Notes: a model not told the origin generated them from the letters alone. DNA of 31,903 nucleotides from a virus (IMGVR_UViG_3300020442_000271:1-31903), one strand, 5' to 3'. Shown: positions 1 through 4,750, counted from the first letter of the stretch. Numbers and translations are program-made.

Positions 1-705
1 GATAGGTACGTACTCAGTACCACCTTTCTCATAATCTCTTTCAGCTTGTTTCCATAACCTATAAAATTCTCCTTTAGCGCCGTTGGCCGTCGATTCCAAT
101 ATAACTTCGGTACCCTCAGCTTGAGATATACCTTGGAAAAGTCCGGCAAGAATTTTCTCGTCAAAAGTCCAAAAGGCCACCTCACTAAGATGGGCAATCG
201 TAGGGGTAGTTCCTCGACCTGCTTCAGGACTACCCGCCGTATATAGTCTATATCCCGCATTGTTATGCTCAAATTTAATCTCCTTTGCGTTTGAAGCTAG
301 CAGCTTAGGTCTAAACTCATCTGCCATACGGTCAAACAAGTTTTTACTCATAGCAAACAAAGCATCAGAAGTAGCACTATCATGAGCCATAACTACTGAT
401 CGGGCATTAGGGGTAAAAAAGCTTTTCCAAGCTGTACGTGCAGTACAGAATGTAGATATGCCTTGTTGTCTAGCTTTTAGTATTAAAGCTCTAACCCTGC
501 CCTTTTCCTTCAACTGCTGCTCTAATGCTTCATTTACTTTTTGCTGAGCTTCGTTAAATATAAATGGCACAAATCCTTTACTAGCATCTTTAGTAATTAT
601 TTTGATTTGTTGGTTTGCAAACTGTTCAAAGTTTGTCTGATATTGAGTTAAGAGCTTTCTCTTCGTCGCTTCCTTAACAAGTTCGAGTTTTCTTCTATTA
701 TCCAT
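1..705 (-). CDS. terL: Large terminase subunit, N-terminal ATPase part (cut by window edge)
   Basis: Reading leftward from the ATG at 703-705, the frame is open for 235 codons to the window edge, so the C-terminal nuclease half is missing. The large terminase is the ATP-driven motor that packages DNA into the prohead. Visible motifs are a deviant Walker A (KARQQGIST, about residues 78-85), a Walker B-like stretch (AHLSEVAFW, 171-179) and the coupling motif ESTANG (204-209) followed by FYRLW. These match phage terminases of the RQxGxST class. The start overlaps the stop of a tiny upstream membrane ORF by 8 nt. Gene direction is opposite to the replication genes, as for the other late genes in this window. 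No small terminase subunit is seen here. The family call is firm. Confidence 0.93.
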   Translation of the reverse strand, partial: MDNRRKLELVKEATKRKLLTQYQTNFEQFANQQIKIITKDASKGFVPFIFNEAQQKVNEALEQQLKEKGRVRALILKARQQGISTFCTARTAWKSFFTPNARSVVMAHDSATSDALFAMSKNLFDRMADEFRPKLLASNAKEIKFEHNNAGYRLYTAGSPEAGRGTTPTIAHLSEVAFWTFDEKILAGLFQGISQAEGTEVILESTANGAKGEFYRLWKQAERDYEKGGTEYVPI

Positions 706-857
706 AATGAACCCCAATAGCTAGCAAGACTACTATTCCTATTACTCCTAGTACTATCAGGTCTTGTTTGTTTTGTTTCTTGTTCATTATTATTCCTTTT
801 TATCCAATCACTAACACTCACTCCTACATCATCGCAGGGATCATTGTAGAGAATCAT
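648..857 (-). CDS. Small ORF (69 aa) with strong ribosome site, first gene of the terminase operon, uncertain
   Basis: The ATG at 855-857 follows a near-perfect Shine-Dalgarno (CCAGGAGGT, ending a few nt before the start), so ribosomes very likely initiate here. The first 26 residues (MILYNDPCDDVGVSVSDWIK...) look like ordinary protein. From about residue 27 the frame runs antiparallel in quality to the 29-aa membrane ORF and then into terL, and the product becomes rich in Ser, Arg and Asn, as expected of an overprinted frame. Either a real 69-aa protein overlaps its neighbours by 58 nt, or the initiation site mainly serves to bring ribosomes to the following genes. No family recognised. Confidence 0.4.
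   Translation of the reverse strand: MILYNDPCDDVGVSVSDWIKRNNNEQETKQTRPDSTRSNRNSSLASYWGSLWIIEENSNLLRKRRRESS
698..787 (-). CDS. Tiny single-span membrane protein (29 aa) just upstream of terL
   Basis: The ORF encodes MNKKQNKQ, then a hydrophobic segment of about 18 residues (LIVLGVIGIVVLLAIGV), then HYG. A charged N-terminus followed by one transmembrane helix is what a small holin-like or accessory lysis protein would show, but 29 residues are too few to assign a function. A plausible ribosome site (AAGGA) lies about 7 nt before the ATG. Its stop overlaps the terL start by 8 nt, which suggests translational coupling. In T7, lysis genes lie just upstream of the large terminase gene, so the position fits a lysis role; this is inference only. 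It lies inside the longer ORF 648-857 in another frame. Confidence 0.5.
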   Translation of the reverse strand: MNKKQNKQDLIVLGVIGIVVLLAIGVHYG

Positions 858-866
858 TATACCTCC

Positions 867-883
867 TGGTTAAAATTTAACCA
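867..883. promoter_or_regulatory. Perfect 17-bp palindrome upstream of the minus-strand operon
   Basis: TGGTTAAA-A-TTTAACCA is a perfect inverted repeat with 8-nt arms about one base. It begins one base beyond the minus-strand Shine-Dalgarno sequence of the 857 start, so it lies in the leader or promoter of the terminase operon. It could be an operator, or a leader hairpin affecting the ribosome site. It does not share the ATWC loop of the plus-strand hairpin family. No regulator gene can be linked to it. Confidence 0.4.
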
Positions 884-1030
884 ATTGTTATCTCTAATAG
901 GAGGCACTTCCTTAAGAGAGACTTAGGAAAAATTTATTATATATATATATACTACATATATATTCCACGCCCCCCTTTCTTCATTATCTATTCTCTTATA
1001 TTTTATTCGTTCCTCATTATTATATTTTTA

Positions 1031-1060
1031 AAAATTGTATACACAATTTTCCCTTAATAT
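1031..1060 (+). promoter_or_regulatory. Early hairpin element A (copy inside the G-depleted tract)
   Basis: Arms AAAATTGT and ACAATTTT (1031-1038 and 1043-1050) pair perfectly about the loop ATAC, and are followed by CCCTTAATAT. This matches the architecture of the copies at 1721, 2253, 2581 and 8805: 8-bp stem, ATWC loop, then (A)CCTTAATAT. It lies 137 nt before the ATG of the G-avoiding ORF, unlike the other copies, which lie within about 40 nt of a gene start. Role inferred: promoter for a phage RNA polymerase, or leader RNA hairpin. Confidence 0.6.
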
Positions 1061-1186
1061 ATATATATTTTTATACATTTATAATCATATCAAAAAATCC
1101 CTATATTAATATATATATATTACCTTTCTTTTAACATCAACAAATAAAATATATTACATCTAATAAATTAATATATATACAATCAA

Positions 1187-1534
1187 ATGAGTACATATCA
1201 TTATAATCCTAATAATCCAATTTATAATTCTCAACAATTATTAAATTTATATCATTTCTTTAACCATCCACAAAATAACCAATTATTAATTAATAAAACA
1301 TTTTCTTTAAATTACACATTAATTAATACTAAAACTAACGTTATTCATACTCAATTTCATAAACATATTAATTCTTTTCTTAATATACAACCTACACCTA
1401 ATAATCCAAATAACGTTAATCAAACTATTAATCAATCACTACCTTTAAATCAACCACAAAATAATTTAAATACTCCACCTCAAACACCAGAATCACCTTT
1501 AACTACTCCTGATTCTAATACTTCTACATTTTAA
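1187..1534 (+). CDS. G-avoiding ORF for an Asn/Gln/Pro/Thr-rich protein (115 aa), unknown function
   Basis: The ORF has just six G bases, none at a synonymous third position. Its product therefore lacks Ala, Gly, Arg, Cys and Trp, and 25 of 115 residues are Asn. Two observations argue that it is translated. First, it stays open although TAA should be common at this composition. Second, of its 72 C bases only six are in third codon positions, the three-base pattern expected of coding DNA in an AT-rich genome. Against it, there is no Shine-Dalgarno, which a G-free leader cannot have, so initiation would be leaderless-like or by AT-rich context. The C-terminal third is Pro/Asn/Thr-rich and probably disordered. 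An intrinsic terminator follows 13 nt after the stop. No family recognised. Confidence 0.55.
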   Translation: MSTYHYNPNNPIYNSQQLLNLYHFFNHPQNNQLLINKTFSLNYTLINTKTNVIHTQFHKHINSFLNIQPTPNNPNNVNQTINQSLPLNQPQNNLNTPPQTPESPLTTPDSNTSTF

Positions 1535-1546
1535 ATTATTTCCTCA

Positions 1547-1597
1547 AAGAGTGCATTATACTAATCCTATAGTGCACTCTTACTTTATTTTTTTATC
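1547..1597 (+). terminator. Intrinsic terminator after the G-avoiding ORF
   Basis: Two 14-nt arms (AAGAGTGCATTATA at 1547-1560 and TATAGTGCACTCTT at 1568-1581) pair fully, with one G-T wobble, about a 7-nt loop. A T-rich run (CTTTATTTTTTTATC) follows directly. This is a classic Rho-independent terminator for plus-strand transcription. There is no T run on the other side, so it should not stop minus-strand transcripts. It isolates the G-poor unit from the downstream early operon. Confidence 0.85.
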
Positions 1598-1625
1598 TTC
1601 GACCGTATTGCTTTAAGAGAACCGA

Positions 1626-1718
1626 GCTGTAAAAAACCGACGACCGGGGACCGGGGCCGTCTTGGGATGGGCATTGGGTGATCCGTGTGGCCACCGAGGC
1701 GTCCATAATGCCACCGCC
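1626..1718. other. GC-rich structured noncoding island
   Basis: This stretch is strikingly GC-rich between AT-rich flanks and has no convincing ORF. It contains a tandem 7-bp repeat ACCGGGG (1643-1649 and 1650-1656) framed by GACG (1639-1642) and CGTC (1658-1661). A long-range stem pairs GGCATT (1670-1675) with AATGCC (1707-1712), and enclosed GGTG (1677-1680) can pair with CACC (1692-1695). This looks like a folded RNA leader or a protein-binding site. It lies between the terminator and the hairpin element in front of the first early gene. It matches no riboswitch I recognise. A packaging or terminus site is an alternative. Confidence 0.45.
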
Positions 1719-1720
1719 AT

Positions 1721-1756
1721 AAAATTATATTCATAATTTTCCTTCAATATAAACCA
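1721..1756 (+). promoter_or_regulatory. Early hairpin element B
   Basis: Arms AAAATTAT (1721-1728) and ATAATTTT (1733-1740) flank the loop ATTC, followed by CCTTCAATATAAACCA and then the GAAAGG ribosome site of the gene at 1773. The 3' flank is nearly the same as in element C at 2253. Conserved loop and flank with a palindromic stem support a functional promoter or leader element. Confidence 0.7.
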
Positions 1757-1772
1757 ACGAAAGGTAAACGTA

Positions 1773-2162
1773 ATGTATAAGATGAAAGAAACGCTAGACG
1801 GCACTGGCTATGCCATCGCTGAACAGCTTGTTAGAACCCTGATGTTTAATGAGGATAAGGTGTTACGTACTGTAAACGAAATATCCGATGTTATAAACAA
1901 AGTGTATAGTCCTCAAACCTCGCCTAGTGGTGTAGAGACCTTTGTAACATACCATTATAAAGAATGGTTAAACCATTTTGTAATGATGCATGGTATGATT
2001 GGCGATAAAGAACGCCAGAGATTAACCTGGGGTCATGAAGAGCATTTTACTGAAGAAGACTTCCGTGAGATGTGTCCTGATTATTGGAGTGTTGCACGTG
2101 CCTATGAGGACTTTGAAGAGTACCAAGAGTTCCGTGATGCACGTAATGGACGTAATGTATAG
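1773..2162 (+). CDS. Early protein of unknown function (129 aa), acidic C-terminal half
   Basis: This is the first gene of the rightward arm, directly behind a hairpin element, so it is probably made very early in infection. The ATG at 1773 has a ribosome site AAAGG with 8-nt spacing; a second ATG at 1782 is less well placed. The N-terminal half is amphipathic helical (...YAIAEQLVRTLMFNEDK...). The C-terminal half is rich in Glu, Asp and aromatic residues (EEHFTEEDF, YEDFEEYQEF). T7-like phages often place host-takeover proteins here, including acidic DNA mimics such as Ocr, and position and charge would fit such a role. There is no sequence similarity I can name, so function is open. Confidence 0.8.
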   Translation: MYKMKETLDGTGYAIAEQLVRTLMFNEDKVLRTVNEISDVINKVYSPQTSPSGVETFVTYHYKEWLNHFVMMHGMIGDKERQRLTWGHEEHFTEEDFREMCPDYWSVARAYEDFEEYQEFRDARNGRNV

Positions 2163-2181
2163 AGTCGTTGGTGTGGTCCAT

Positions 2182-2208
2182 CCTGTCCCCTATTAGAGAG
2201 GGGGCAGG
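2182..2208 (+). terminator. Strong hairpin after the first early gene, possible terminator or processing site
   Basis: CCTGTCCCCT (2182-2191) pairs with AGGGGGCAGG (2199-2208) over 10 bp with one G-T wobble and a 7-nt loop. The sequence after it (GCGGGCTTT) has only a short T run, so it may be a weak or factor-assisted terminator, or an RNA stabiliser or processing site. It lies 20 nt after the stop at 2162 and before the next hairpin element. Confidence 0.5.
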
Positions 2209-2228
2209 GCGGGCTTTAAACACCTATA

Positions 2229-2250
2229 TACCGTATAAAGATACCGTATA
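2229..2250. repeat. Direct repeat TACCGTATA with 13-bp period
   Basis: TACCGTATA occurs at 2229-2237 and again at 2242-2250, starts 13 bp apart. The pair ends two bases before the arms of hairpin element C. Tandem sites just upstream of a promoter-like element could bind a regulator or be part of the promoter, but no other copy was noticed. Confidence 0.45.
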
Positions 2251-2252
2251 GA

Positions 2253-2288
2253 AAAATTATATACATAATTTTACCTTAATATAAACCA
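2253..2288 (+). promoter_or_regulatory. Early hairpin element C
   Basis: Arms AAAATTAT (2253-2260) and ATAATTTT (2265-2272) flank the loop ATAC, followed by ACCTTAATATAAACCA and then GAAAG ahead of the ATG at 2304. It shares stem and 3' flank with element B, and loop and ACCTTAATA with the whole family. Confidence 0.7.
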
Positions 2289-2303
2289 TAGAAAGATATT
2301 GCC

Positions 2304-2453
2304 ATGTTTAAGTTCTTTGATTTAATGTTAGCGATACTAGACGTCGTTAACGCTTTGCTTATAGCAGTTTCTCTGCTTATGCTTGTGATCTTCTTACCGT
2401 CTATCTTAGAAGTCATAGTTCCCTTCATTCAAACCGTTATGAGGCCAATATGA
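2304..2453 (+). CDS. Small hydrophobic membrane protein (49 aa)
   Basis: The product MFKFFDLMLAILDVVN... continues with a long hydrophobic stretch (LLIAVSLLMLVIFLPSILEVIVPFI) able to span the membrane once or, with a turn at Pro, form a hairpin. The ATG follows the GAAAG site of hairpin element C. The stop overlaps the next start (ATGA), so the two are translationally coupled. Too short for a family call. As an early membrane protein it could act on the host envelope or block superinfection; both are guesses. Confidence 0.7.
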   Translation: MFKFFDLMLAILDVVNALLIAVSLLMLVIFLPSILEVIVPFIQTVMRPI

Positions 2454-2581
2454 AACATGAAGAAATATTTGACTACGTACTTGCCGTGTATAATGTAGCA
2501 TTAGGAGTAGATGAGATTATAGATATAGTCTCTAATGACCTTAATGTAGACCATTATGTAACCAACAAGTACACCTCATAG
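2450..2581 (+). CDS. Small acidic protein (43 aa), unknown
   Basis: The product starts MKHEEIFDYVLAVYNVALG and ends VDHYVTNKYTS. It is acidic and probably helical. The start overlaps the preceding stop (ATGA), and the stop TAG overlaps the first base of hairpin element D, so it closes the small early cluster ahead of the ssDNA-binding protein gene. No known family recognised. Coding status rests on tight coupling and sensible composition. Confidence 0.65.
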   Translation: MKHEEIFDYVLAVYNVALGVDEIIDIVSNDLNVDHYVTNKYTS

Positions 2582-2610
2582 GCGCGATATTCATCGCGCT
2601 ACCTTAATAA
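2581..2610 (+). promoter_or_regulatory. Early hairpin element D (GC-rich stem)
   Basis: GGCGCGAT (2581-2588) pairs with ATCGCGCT (2593-2600), with a G-T wobble at the base, about the loop ATTC, followed by ACCTTAATAA. The stem sequence is unrelated to elements A-C but has equal length, loop and 3' flank, so structure is conserved rather than sequence. The ssDNA-binding protein start lies 24 nt further on. Confidence 0.72.
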
Positions 2611-2633
2611 CTTTAACCTAAAGGAGAAATATA

Positions 2634-3125
2634 GTGAGTACATATCCTCGTTCTATAATCGTAAAAGATCTTACAGCTAAGTTTTGTCGTATCTCTGGTA
2701 CTGACGCACCTGTTAACCCATTTGGTAGTAAGCAGTGGGAAATGGTGATACAAACCTCTGACCCGGCTAAAGTCCAAGAGCTTAAAGATTATGGTCTTAA
2801 TGTAAAGCAAGATAAAGATGATCCTGCTACGTTTAATGTAAACCTTAAGCGTAAAGGCATTAAGGCCGATGGTAATCCTAACGCACCAGTTAAGATTGTC
2901 GATACAAAGCTGCAACCAATGGATGGCAATAACATAGGTAATGGTACCAAAGTTAATGTCAACTTGTGGCAGTATGAGTATGAAGCACCTGGTAGAAAAG
3001 GTGTTGCCACCTCATTGACTGCAGTGCAGGTAGTTGAGCTTAAAGAGTATACACCAACAGCGGGCTTTGAGGCCATTGAGTCTGTTGATGCTGCCGATGT
3101 AAGCAAAGAAGCACCTGTATTCTGA
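2634..3125 (+). CDS. ssb: Probable ssDNA-binding protein (gp2.5-like role)
   Basis: 163 aa starting at GTG with a good ribosome site (AAAGGAG, 9 nt before). The beta-rich sequence, with WEMVIQTSDPAKVQEL near residues 36-50 and the basic NVNLKRKGIKADG region, resembles phage OB-fold ssDNA-binding proteins. The end (ESVDAADVSKEAPVF) is acidic with a terminal Phe, as in T7 gp2.5, where the acidic tail contacts polymerase and helicase. Gene position early in the replication arm and its own hairpin element fit high expression. Family assignment is by overall character, so moderate. If a virion RNA polymerase is at work, an SSB may also help expose hairpin promoters, as host SSB does for N4. Confidence 0.68.
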   Translation: MSTYPRSIIVKDLTAKFCRISGTDAPVNPFGSKQWEMVIQTSDPAKVQELKDYGLNVKQDKDDPATFNVNLKRKGIKADGNPNAPVKIVDTKLQPMDGNNIGNGTKVNVNLWQYEYEAPGRKGVATSLTAVQVVELKEYTPTAGFEAIESVDAADVSKEAPVF

Positions 3126-3133
3126 TGCACCTC

Positions 3134-3161
3134 GAGTCTCGCGCCGTAAGGCGCGGGGCTC
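3134..3161 (+). terminator. 12-bp hairpin with GTAA tetraloop after the ssb gene
   Basis: GAGTCTCGCGCC (3134-3145) pairs along its full length with GGCGCGGGGCTC (3150-3161), two positions being G-T wobbles, closed by GTAA, a GNRA-class tetraloop. Only a weak T-rich stretch (AAGTTATTCTT) follows. It begins 8 nt after the ssb stop. It may attenuate transcription, so that more ssb mRNA is made than downstream mRNA, or protect the mRNA 3' end. Confidence 0.6.
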
Positions 3162-3183
3162 AAGTTATTCTTGGAGTAAACCG

Positions 3184-3255
3184 ATGTCATTATCATTTTA
3201 TATAGTGTTAGCCATAGCTATTGGCGGACTTATAATCTTAGAAGAAAGGTCGTAA
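3184..3255 (+). CDS. Tiny membrane peptide (23 aa)
   Basis: MSLSFYIVLAIAIGGLIILEERS is one predicted transmembrane helix with a short charged tail. A ribosome site (TTGGAG) lies 7 nt before the ATG. The stop overlaps the next start (TAATG). Function unknown; the tandem arrangement with a second peptide of the same type suggests a pair that may act together in the membrane. Confidence 0.55.
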   Translation: MSLSFYIVLAIAIGGLIILEERS

Positions 3256-3320
3256 TGTTAACAATAATAACCGTACTAGTATTTGCATTTATCGTATGGA
3301 TAGGTGCCCGTCTATATTAA
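3255..3320 (+). CDS. Tiny membrane peptide (21 aa)
   Basis: MLTIITVLVFAFIVWIGARLY is almost entirely one hydrophobic helix ending in an Arg-containing tail. The start overlaps the stop of the preceding 23-aa membrane peptide, so the two are probably coupled. The next gene has its own ribosome site (TAAGGAG) that overlaps this stop. Too short for family assignment; coding status is inferred from coupling and composition. Confidence 0.5.
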   Translation: MLTIITVLVFAFIVWIGARLY

Positions 3321-3330
3321 GGAGAATCTA

Positions 3331-3588
3331 ATGACAGTAGCAAAAGACTTTATGACAATTGATGAACTAATAGTAAACAGCCCACCGCATTACAAGCAGG
3401 GCGATGTTGAGTGTATTGAGGCTATAAAAGCAGCAACCGGCGACGGGTACCAGGGCTATCTGCAAGGTAACATCATGAAGTATATATGGCGTTATCGAGC
3501 TAAAGGTCAAGCGATAAATGACCTTAAAAAAGCAGAGTGGTATCTTAAAGAACTAATTGTTGATGAACAGAAGAGACAAGCCCAATGA
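3331..3588 (+). CDS. DUF3310 protein (T7 gp1.7 family)
   Basis: 85 aa. The ATG at 3331 is chosen over an upstream in-frame ATG at 3304 because AAGGAG lies 6 nt before it. The segment HYKQGDVECIEAIKA through NIMKYIWRYRAKG and DLKKAEWYLKEL is the hallmark of DUF3310. In T7, gp1.7 of this family acts as a nucleotide kinase on dTMP and dGMP and affects sensitivity to dideoxynucleotides. The DUF3310 core makes up nearly the whole protein here, so it is a minimal version. It belongs to the nucleotide-metabolism part of the early arm. Activity is inferred from the family. Confidence 0.85.
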   Translation: MTVAKDFMTIDELIVNSPPHYKQGDVECIEAIKAATGDGYQGYLQGNIMKYIWRYRAKGQAINDLKKAEWYLKELIVDEQKRQAQ

Positions 3589-3824
3589 TATATGCAACAA
3601 TAATCATGTGTCATTTAGCCATAAAAGGTCCTGAGTGCTTACTGTTATCAGACAACCGAGGACCGTATACCGCAATAGAGCATTGCATATCTCGCATGAA
3701 TCAAATGCATGAAGATGCTCTAAAGGTATTGCCTAAATATAAATTAGCAGAAACCAATTGTATATCAGAAAGGGGAGGTAAGTATGGAAGTAAAAGATTC
3801 CCAAGCTCAACGCATTCCGTATAA
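3585..3824 (+). CDS. Hypothetical protein (79 aa)
   Basis: The start overlaps the preceding stop (ATGA). The N-terminus (MIYATIIMCHLAIKGPECLLL) is mildly hydrophobic with Cys residues, and a second Cys lies in EHCISRM. The last 13 codons overlap the start of the next gene in another frame, so its C-terminus (GGKYGSKRFPSSTHSV) is probably little constrained. No family recognised. A small secreted or cytosolic accessory protein is possible. Confidence 0.6.
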   Translation: MIYATIIMCHLAIKGPECLLLSDNRGPYTAIEHCISRMNQMHEDALKVLPKYKLAETNCISERGGKYGSKRFPSSTHSV

Positions 3825-3978
3825 AGCTATGTCATACCCAGTAGATGAGTTCGGTAGATTAGGTGGGTTGTTTAGCCTAGTTGATTTACCTGTAGCCAAG
3901 TATGTAAAGTACCAAGACCTGAGTGAAGAAGACCAAAAGAAAGTAATTGAATCACCAATGTGGAGGGATCATGCCTAG
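3784..3978 (+). CDS. Hypothetical protein (64 aa)
   Basis: A strong ribosome site (GGGGAGG, spacing about 5) precedes the ATG, inside the end of the previous gene. The product MEVKDSQAQRIPYKAMSYPVD... ends with an acidic helix (DLSEEDQKKVIESPMW). The stop region overlaps the next start by 8 nt. No known family recognised. Strong initiation signal and coupling support a real gene. Confidence 0.7.
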   Translation: MEVKDSQAQRIPYKAMSYPVDEFGRLGGLFSLVDLPVAKYVKYQDLSEEDQKKVIESPMWRDHA

Positions 3979-4183
3979 AAACCTTACCAAAACCTATAAG
4001 AAAGAATGTTTTAAGTTCCTTGATAGCCTCAGAGAAAGTGGCGAGATGAATATGTTTGGAGCTTGTACGTATCTAGTAGATGATTTTAACCTTGATAAGA
4101 AAGATGCAGTATCCTGCCTACAAGAATGGATGAATAATAAACGAGAAGAAAAACTGCAAGAAGACTTTGAATTAGCTAATTAG
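3971..4183 (+). CDS. Hypothetical protein (70 aa), probably small helical
   Basis: The ATG at 3971 is preferred over an in-frame ATG at 3947 because GGAGGG lies 4 nt before it. The product MPRNLTKTYKKECFKFLDSL... is helical, with a middle segment (ACTYLVDDFNLDKKDAVSCLQEWM) that resembles a small winged- or helix-turn-helix-like fold. A DNA-binding role is therefore possible but not demonstrable. It ends 12 nt before the next start, whose ribosome site (TAGGAG) overlaps this stop. Confidence 0.7.
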   Translation: MPRNLTKTYKKECFKFLDSLRESGEMNMFGACTYLVDDFNLDKKDAVSCLQEWMNNKREEKLQEDFELAN

Positions 4184-4195
4184 GAGAATAGCAAC

Positions 4196-4513
4196 ATGAA
4201 AAAAGCAACAACAGCAATACATAGAGTAACCAAAGAAAGATTCCCAATGAGCGGTTATAAGTTTACTGTAACAAACCGAAATGATCCTGCTATTGTAGAG
4301 TTAAAGAGAAACGTAAAGCTTATGAACAGTGAAAGGGGTTGGGGAACCAAAATGAGAGTAAGACTAATGGGTCGTGGTCCAAGAACTATGTGGGCTAGAT
4401 TAGAAGGTAGACATCCAAGAGCTTATGATTGTTACCTACCATTAGATAAAGCCACTCATTATGATGTATATGTAAATGATGTACCAAGCTATTACGCTAA
4501 CAAAGGTGTATAA
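4196..4513 (+). CDS. Basic hypothetical protein (105 aa)
   Basis: A clear ribosome site (TAGGAG) lies 9 nt before the ATG. The product is strongly basic, with the cluster MRVRLMGRGPRTMWARLEGRHPR near residues 52-74, followed by a Tyr-rich end. Such charge suggests nucleic-acid or ribosome binding, though no motif is recognised. The stop overlaps the next ATG (TAATG). Confidence 0.72.
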   Translation: MKKATTAIHRVTKERFPMSGYKFTVTNRNDPAIVELKRNVKLMNSERGWGTKMRVRLMGRGPRTMWARLEGRHPRAYDCYLPLDKATHYDVYVNDVPSYYANKGV

Positions 4514-4608
4514 TGATTGAGCTTATATTATATAGTTTCGCAGGTGGTGCAGCATTAGCATACATCATATGGTATTTAGCAAACGCATTAGCTAGATACT
4601 ACGAATAG
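4513..4608 (+). CDS. Small single-span membrane protein (31 aa)
   Basis: MIELILYSFAGGAALAYIIWYLANALARYYE has one hydrophobic helix of about 20 residues with a GG-containing core and a polar Arg-Tyr-Glu tail. The start overlaps the upstream stop (TAATG). It is the last gene before the tRNA region. One of several tiny membrane proteins in the early arm; role unknown. Confidence 0.6.
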   Translation: MIELILYSFAGGAALAYIIWYLANALARYYE

Positions 4609-4750
4609 AACAAAGAATACTCGCCCAGTAATTGACAGGTGTAATCGGCTGTCATCACGCCTTCTTAGCACAAGAGGACATAACGTATAATGTGACACAA
4701 GTAGTAAGATACTTTAGGGTTTATCTGGTGTGGCGACCAGACGAGTTTAC
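4609..4750 (+). other. Gene-free leader ahead of tRNA-Trp with hairpins
   Basis: These 142 nt hold no ORF. Visible structures are GACAG...CTGTC with a 10-nt loop (around 4634-4653) and TCTGGT-GTGGCG-ACCAGA (4724-4741), which ends 9 nt before the tRNA. A TATAAT at 4686-4691 could be a host-type -10 box, with only a weak -35 (TTCTTA at 4662). An isolated TTGACA at 4632 has no matching -10. The stretch could hold a promoter for the tRNA, a processing signal, or a small RNA. Confidence 0.4.

Larger units (their letters stand above)
858..1186. other. Divergent AT-rich intergenic region, candidate control or origin region
   Basis: No gene was found in these 329 nt between the leftward terminase operon and the rightward arm. 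It holds the 867-883 palindrome, an imperfect inverted repeat at about 909-929 (TTCCTTAAG with CTTAGGAA), and four runs of alternating TA: about 937-966, 1054-1072, 1106-1124 and 1168-1180. The last three begin with TTAATATATATA. From about 928 on, G almost vanishes from the plus strand. Easily melted DNA at a divergent junction is typical of promoters and replication origins, but no protein-binding motif is recognised, so an origin is only a suggestion. A copy of the early hairpin element sits at 1031-1050. Confidence 0.5.
928..1548 (+). other. G-depleted tract of about 620 nt (plus strand)
   Basis: Between 928 and 1548 only nine G residues were counted on the plus strand (969, 1009, 1037, 1189, 1191, 1340, 1415, 1490, 1511), about 1.4 percent. 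C stays near 19 percent, giving a GC skew of about -0.85. A and T are roughly balanced, so this is not simple G-to-A conversion. The tract contains noncoding DNA and the ORF 1187-1534, so the bias crosses a coding boundary. The only G between 1010 and 1188 is in a stem base pair of the hairpin element at 1031-1050. The bias ends abruptly at the terminator hairpin at 1547. Confidence 0.9.

Noticed and set aside
1106-1124. Sixth hairpin element (AATAT-ATAT-ATATT followed by ACCTTT)
   Set aside because: The loop is ATAT rather than ATWC and any TA run gives such pairing; too weak to count.
928-1548. G-to-A hypermutation or a diversity-generating retroelement as the cause of G loss
   Set aside because: A and T are about equal and codon structure is kept; no reverse transcriptase or template repeat was seen.
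1613-1804. 63-codon minus-strand ORF through the GC-rich island
   Set aside because: No ribosome site; it crosses hairpin element B and the 1773 start, and the composition is that of a random reading of GC-rich DNA.
2613-3196. Minus-strand ORFs of 100 and 135 codons opposite the ssb gene
   Set aside because: Both are antisense to a well-supported gene, lack initiation signals and show no family features.
4632-4691. Host-type promoter TTGACA ... TATAAT before the tRNA
   Set aside because: The two boxes are 48 nt apart, far from the 17-nt spacing needed; only the TATAAT with a weak -35 remains possible.
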